In this document: positions 58,369 through 64,000 of the stretch, in pieces
Layout of the letters: every line of letters begins with the position of its first letter
Position numbering within the stretch: position 1 is the first letter of the stretch
DNA from: Gnetum montanum
Lineage: Eukaryota > Streptophyta > Gnetopsida > Gnetales > Gnetaceae
Direction: 5' to 3'
DNA length: 64,000 nt
Assembly: GCA_015680685.1 (NCBI GenBank)
Contig: MNCI01007854.1
Location: 169,349-233,348, forward strand
Translations under genes and position numbers: made by a program
Notes under the pieces: generated by a model
The model's database searches: none
What the model saw: only the letters and a program-made list of their open reading frames with translations
Told to the model about the DNA's origin: nothing

Positions 58369-60759
58369 TCTTGCGCAAATTTAACTGCTTTGAAAGAATC
58401 TGACCAGGAAGAACTGCCATTGCTCACTTGTTTTGAAGGGCCTATGTACAAATTTTTCATTACTAATTATCATTGGAACACTAATCTCAGGCATGTATAA
58501 TATCTCTTTGTTTGGCAACTAATGCCAAAAAGATGATTATATTGTAAAGGAAAATCTACTGAAGATTCATGGGATTTTAACTGGAAAGCAGCATAGCAAA
58601 GAAAACGATGAGTCATTAAGGACAAATCAAAAATACCATCTTCAGACCATGAACATGCAGCTAGTAATTCTTATTTAAAGGACTTCCATTCTTTTACGGA
58701 TGGCATTGCCTACTATTCTTTTGGCAAATTAATTTCTTTTGAAGTCCACCATGTATATATTGTTTTGCACTGATGCTCTGATTTTCATCATAGGACTTGT
58801 GCCTCAATCTTGACATTGTAAACAATGGCTAAGTTTAGCCCTGGATATTTAAGAGTATTTAATATAAAAATGTTGCAGTAAAATAATTTATTTTGTTATA
58901 TTTTATTTTCAAATAAATTTTGGGATTGCAATTACAGGTAAGTGCAAAATCCATAGACGTCACAAGTACATCAGAAGTTACTTTTAACAGTTTATTCACA
59001 CTAATTCTACTAAATGAGAATTATGTTTCTTGCCAGAAGATATATATATATATGACCTGGAAATTATTTTTCACCTGTCCAGTCGAAAATTGTTGTCCTT
59101 GTTCTTGTTACGTACTTATAGTTTTTTTTCTTTAATTTTTAATTTTACTATAGACCAACATCACTTGTGCCCTTTGATTCATAAAAATTTTTGTATGCAC
59201 TTTGTTAACCTTTGAGAAAATTTGTATAGTACTATTAAGAAAGAATCATACAAATTTCTTGTATGCACTTCGTTAACCTTTGAGAAAATTTGTATAGTAC
59301 CATTAAGAAATAAATGAGGTTGTAGTTATACCTGTTAAATCTTTATCATGAAGTTTATTTAATAATGAAAATATGGTTACTCCTTTTTAAAGATTAGAAA
59401 TTATTTTTATTGTGATGCTACTTAATTGATAATTTGTTAGTTCATTATTGAGCCAGTTGTGTGATGAACAATGATGATATAATCATGGTACATTAGTTTT
59501 TCCTGAAGCATTTTAACTACATCCTTCAACTACTCTTTTCATAATAATGTGTTGTAGTTTCTTTGTGATCTACTGTATGTAATTTAATAGGCTTGTTAGT
59601 CAAGCCTTGCTTTAATTGGTAGCTTGGGAAACTTATATTGTCGTTGAAAGTGATTGAATTTATGATTATATATACCACCAGGTAAAACATAGGTATAACA
59701 TTATAGTGCCTTAAGCACAAGTTGAATGTATAACCTATTACACAGCTTATAATCCATAAAGCAATGAGTGCATTAGTTGAATTTGCTTTCATTAATAGCT
59801 TTATTCTTTTTTAAAAAAAATGGGTACAACTTGAAAAAAACATTAAACAGTTACAATCTCAAATGAAACATGAGTTGAAAGGAGAGTGACATTTGAAAGT
59901 ATAAAAAATTAAAAGTTGAGACATTATCTCAATTAAAATGTATTTATCATGAAATTTTTATTTATTAGCACCATCTTCCAATAACGTTCCTTGAGCATTG
60001 AACTAATTTGAAGTAGAAATAGTTGATGCGTTCTCATTAAAACATCAACCTTTAGAGACAAAGGATTTGATTTTTCATAAGGATTTCAAAGCTTGTCAAT
60101 TATTACAAAGTCTTCCTCATTGTTTTTGTCTTGAGTTTACTTGACATTAAATAACAGTAAACGTAGTTTGAAGTTATGAAGTATTTTTTAGATCATTGAT
60201 AGTTATTCTACCTTTATCTTGATAAGTAGAAAAACAAATTTATCATGATTGGTTACAAAAGGTATAGAAGATATACTATTGTTAAAACTCATAGATTATA
60301 CTTGCTTTTGTTTAGTTTCTACCTCTAATTTGTAACATTGTAAAGTTGGGCATTGATGAAACAAGTAATCTTCACAACGATAGCAAATGCATTAATTAGA
60401 CATAGCTAAACATATTTTATTCCACATGCCATCAAAGAAAGCATTTTCTTTTTTTTTTCTAATGATATATTTCAACAAAAATACAATGTATGCTAGCTTA
60501 TAAAACCTTTATATGGACTCAAGCAAGCACCACATTAACTGATATTACAAAACTTGAGTGCCACATTACAAAATTTATTTGAGTAGGTGTTATAAGAAAT
60601 CTAACAAATGACTAGATGGACATCTTCAGAAAACATCACTTTATTCAAAAAACAAGTGCTTCATGAAGGCACCTAGAATTGGGATTGCTCTACAAATTTA
60701 ATTTGGGGCCAAATGTAAATTTGTGTTTAGAAAATTGGAAAGAACATTTTGGGTGAAAC
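58369..60759. other. 3' flank of the GDH-like gene; no further gene seen
   Basis: AT-rich. No canonical AATAAA is found soon after the stop; the poly(A) site is not assignable. Contains the 68-bp tandem duplication listed separately. Confidence 0.5.
59177..59312. repeat. tandem duplication, 68-bp unit
   Basis: 59177-59244 and 59245-59312 share 'ttgtatgcactt-gttaacctttgagaaaatttgtatagta-attaagaaa' with only a few differences. Confidence 0.85.
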
Positions 60760-62608
60760 AAAAGGAAAAAAAAAATACATCCCAAAGGAGACATGGTGGT
60801 GGAGTGATGAAGTGCAATATGCTATCCAAAATTTAAAAAAGAATGGTTTAAGGAATGGTAATAAAGCAATAGCCGAGAAAATAGGTTGATATACAAAATA
60901 GCAAAGAAGAGGCAACTGTAGTAGTAGCCAAAGCCAAACATATGGCCTTGAATAGCTTTTATAAGAAATTAGAAATAAAGAAAGGAGAAAAATCTCTTTA
61001 TAAATTACCAAACATTAGAAACAAGAAATGTAAGAAGATTGATCATGTCAAACGCTTCAAGGAAGTAGATTAAAAAAATTTTGGTAACAGATAATAAAGT
61101 TTTGAATATGTGGAAAATTTATTTTCAAGAATTGTTAAATGAATAATTCCTAAGAGAAGACATCCAAGAAGAACTAGATAACATTCTTATAGAAGCTTAC
61201 AAAGCATTGGGAGATACAAGAGTTTCTTGGTTGACATAATTATTTAACAAAATTTTGAAGGATGGAGAACTACCCAACAATTAGAGAAAAAGCTTTGTTC
61301 TTTTTATTTACAAAAATAAAGGAGATGTACAAAATTGTGTAAAATATAAAGGAATTAATCTAATGAACCACACTATGAAGCTTTGGGAGAGAGTCATAGG
61401 GCAATGTCTTAGACTTGAATTAACAATATTAGAAAATCAATTTGGATTTATATTAGGGAGATCTATTATAGAGGCTATTTTCTTGATATAATATTTGATG
61501 CAGAAATTTAGAAAACATAGAAAAAATCTATATGTGATCTTCATTGACTTGGAAAAAACATATGACAAGGTGCCTAGGCATATTATTTGGTTAGTGCTGT
61601 AGAGGAAAAACATTTCTGATAAATGTATTAAAGTGATTTAAAACATATATGAAGAAGCTATCAATAAAATTAGAATAACTTTTGGAACAACATTTTATTT
61701 TCTAGTCACAGTTGGTCTACATCAGGGGTCTGTGCCTAATCTATACTTATTTTTCATTATTATGAATGAATAAATAAAGGAAATATAAGATGAAATCTCT
61801 TGGTATATGCTATTTGCAAATGATATTTTGTTGGTGGATACAACTTGAGAAAATAATGCTTCTAAAATGGAGAAGTGGAGTCATGCTCTAAAATCAAAAG
61901 GCTTAAAAATTAGCATAAGTAAGACAAAACATATGAAATGCAATTTTAATAACATAAATAGTGGTGAAATAGAAGTAATAATTTACGATAAAAAAGTCCC
62001 TCACTAGAAAAAGTTGCACTATCTAGGATCAATCCTCCAATTAGATGGTGAAATTGATAAAGATATAAGAAATAGAATTAAGGCATGATAATTAAAATTG
62101 AAAGAAGATAGTGGTATTCTATATGATAAAAGCATACCAATAAAAATGAAGGGGAAATTTTATAGGACAATAATTAGGCCTATCTTATATGGTGCTAAAT
62201 GTTGGCTAGTACAAAAGAGGCATGAACAACAAATCAATGTGGTAGATATGTGAATACTTTGATGGATGTTAAATGTTACTAGAAAAGATATACTATGTAA
62301 TAGAGACAATAGAGGAAGGCTTGGGGTGGTTTCTATTTTAGATAAGCTACAAGAATGGTGGGTTGGATGTTTTGAACATATGCACAAAAGATCAAATAAT
62401 GAGACTATAAATAAAAGTTGCTACATTAATGCTCCAGGAAAGCCATCAAAGGGAAGACCAAAGAATGCATGGGAAAAGATAATCAAAGATGATTTGAAGA
62501 AACAAAAAATAGACAAAGATCTAGCTCTTCATAGAGGCAAACAACAAAAAAGAACTTATGTAGCTGACACCATTTTGTTTAGACAAGGCTAGGATGATGA
62601 TGATGATT
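60760..62608 (+). mobile_element. RTE-type LINE, 5'-truncated and decayed
   Basis: In order: 'KETWWWSDEVQ' (60785) after the endonuclease region; 'IYKNKGDVQNCVKYKGINLM' (61311), 'TMKLWERVIGQ', 'ENQFGFILGRS' and 'IFIDLEKTYDKVPR', which are RT motifs of plant RTE/BovB-like LINEs; 'GSVPNLYLF'; a decayed catalytic box near 61805 ('WYMLFANDI'); 'MKGKFYRTIIRPILYGAKCW'; and the clean C-terminal frame 62266-62592 with 'GRPKNAWEKIIKDDLKKQ'. It ends in a GATGAT tail at 62591-62608. The 5' endonuclease is missing. Many stops make it inactive. Confidence 0.85.
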
Positions 62609-63119
62609 AGATAGACATCAAAGTTTACAAAAATTTCAAATTCTTCAAAAATCTATTGATGATGATGAGAAATCCTTTAGAAATTTGATAACGTTTTCCT
62701 ACTATGACATTAATGGATGTCATTAGTGTAACAAGTGAAGGATATTTATAGCTAAAATAACCCCTAGATACATTGCATTTGTAACATAACATTAAAAGCT
62801 ACAATGTCATAACTACAATATTTTAGATGTGATATCATATGTCAAATATCATACATGCACTAATGATTATTTATTAATAATCCTATCCTTGTGGGGATAT
62901 TGAAGCTAAAACTATTAGAATATATGTACCCATGACATATAGTTAACATGCAACTTTTATAGAGCATCATCCTAGCCTTGTGATGAAGTATTCATTAGTA
63001 ATATTGTATCATTTTATATGCCTAGACATATGAGAGTTGGGTCAACACACTTTGATTATAGTTGAGATAGTTGAGATTGAGGTATTAGTGCATGATGCAA
63101 ACTAGTTTGTGCACATGCA
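62609..63119. other. no feature recognised
   Basis: AT-rich sequence without frames or repeats I can name. Confidence 0.4.
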
Positions 63120-64000
63120 AGTTTGATTCCTCTTTCCTTCTTCTTTTCCTTCTTTATACTTATGTTGCTTAAGTTCTAGGACCTTCTTTGGGCATTTGAA
63201 ACTCATTTAGCACATATTTCCTTAGTTTAAAGTTCAATCTAATGTTGAATGTGCAACTTCCCTTACGGGATTTGTGTTGGCTCTAGGAAGCTAGTGCATC
63301 CCCAACACTAGCCCTTGAAACACCACCAAATTCAAGTGACAACACCTCAACGACAAATTTGTCTAAGTGTCAACACAAGGAAAATTTTTTCTAAGTGTTT
63401 GGCCCATGCTTCCACTACTAGGACTACGCTCCAAAGTGTAGTCAGCATAGCATGTAGCATAGAACCAAATTTGCAAAATTTTCCAAGTGTCAACAACAAT
63501 TGCAAAAATTTTTCCAAATGTTGTGCTATGCTCCCATTCCCCCTGCTACACTCTAGAGTGTAGTCAACATAGCATGTACTTCAGTGGCTAGTTTGCCTAA
63601 GTGTCAAGCCAGGAGCAGCCAAGCTAGCTCATAATGGAAAAAATAGGTTAGAAGAATTTCTAACTTCAATTTTTTTGTAGAATTTGTCTAACTATTAGGC
63701 TATGCTCTAGAGCGTAGCTAGTGTAGCAATGCGAGACAACCTCCAAAAGCTTTCAAAGCTCAACATCAGCCTCCATCTCAACTCCAACACTCCTCTGGCA
63801 AGCAAGATCAACAATATGCATTTCTTTTGCACCCCCTATCTATCCCAAAATTGTACCTACACTCAACCCCACTCAAAAGAAGGGAGAGCATAGTCTTGGA
63901 GTGTAGCCTCCAAATTGCACTGTTTGTAGGTACATTGTGGTCTTTTCAAATTTGGCACATGAAGTATTGGTAGCATAGTCACAGTCTAGCAGTCTCTTAG
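63120..64000 (+). mobile_element. possible LTR distantly related to LTR B, cut by the window end
   Basis: Alternating units of 'ttgcaaaattttccaagtgtcaa' and 'ctacactctagagtgtag' / 'gctctagagcgtagc' recall, in inverted orientation, the LTR B units 'agtgtcagaac...ttgcaagattttt' and its GTAG...CTAC palindromes. No LTR end or primer site lies in the window. Confidence 0.35.

Overview
The window looks like a repeat-dominated plant nuclear genome. It holds one multi-exon gene whose closest recognisable relative is the plant 'amino acid dehydrogenase / GDH-like' family (Arabidopsis At1g51720 type), set among nested Ty3/gypsy LTR retrotransposons, LINEs and tRNA-derived SINEs. A large-genome seed plant, possibly a conifer or other gymnosperm, is my inference from nesting depth, element decay and the 5.9-kb intron; no marker in the window proves it. 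One assembly gap (27645-27787) is present.

Layout: 1-3740 is old debris: an LTR scrap, an L1-type LINE remnant, and two SINEs, one with an 18-bp target-site duplication (TSD). 3742-19284 is a decayed plus-strand Ty3/gypsy element (A: 5' LTR, Asp-type primer site, gag, pol). It is split at the start of its integrase by a 7.7-kb minus-strand element (B, 9786-17488) that has two LTRs and gag-protease but no reverse transcriptase. 19285-27043 is a truncated minus-strand relative of A (C) that carries an extra 'third ORF' downstream of integrase, preceded by an LTR-like promoter block. 27044-42709 is a plus-strand, gag-only element (E). It has itself been split by a nearly complete minus-strand element (D, 27326-36997) with LTRs, a perfect 5-bp TSD (CATAT), gag, protease, RT and integrase.

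43770-44510 is a cluster of four SINEs. 45759-58368 is the gene: 15 coding exons, 648 codons. It encodes a low-complexity N-terminus, a C2-H2-like zinc-finger segment, and a full-length hexameric-type glutamate dehydrogenase fold that lacks the catalytic lysine. Intron 6 holds a 400-bp direct duplication, a roughly 1.8-kb foldback (long inverted repeat) and a 43-bp stub of an RTE-type LINE with a 20-bp TSD. 58369-64000 holds a 68-bp tandem duplication, a decayed RTE LINE and a possible further LTR.

The mobile elements show a layered history: A, C and E share LTR ends (TGATGA...CTCATCA) and are the oldest; B and D inserted into them later. Many disabling changes and TSD mismatches are transitions, as expected for methylated, silenced repeats. 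The only gene likely to be under host selection is the GDH-like gene. All its splice junctions are GT-AG and every exon keeps the reading frame.
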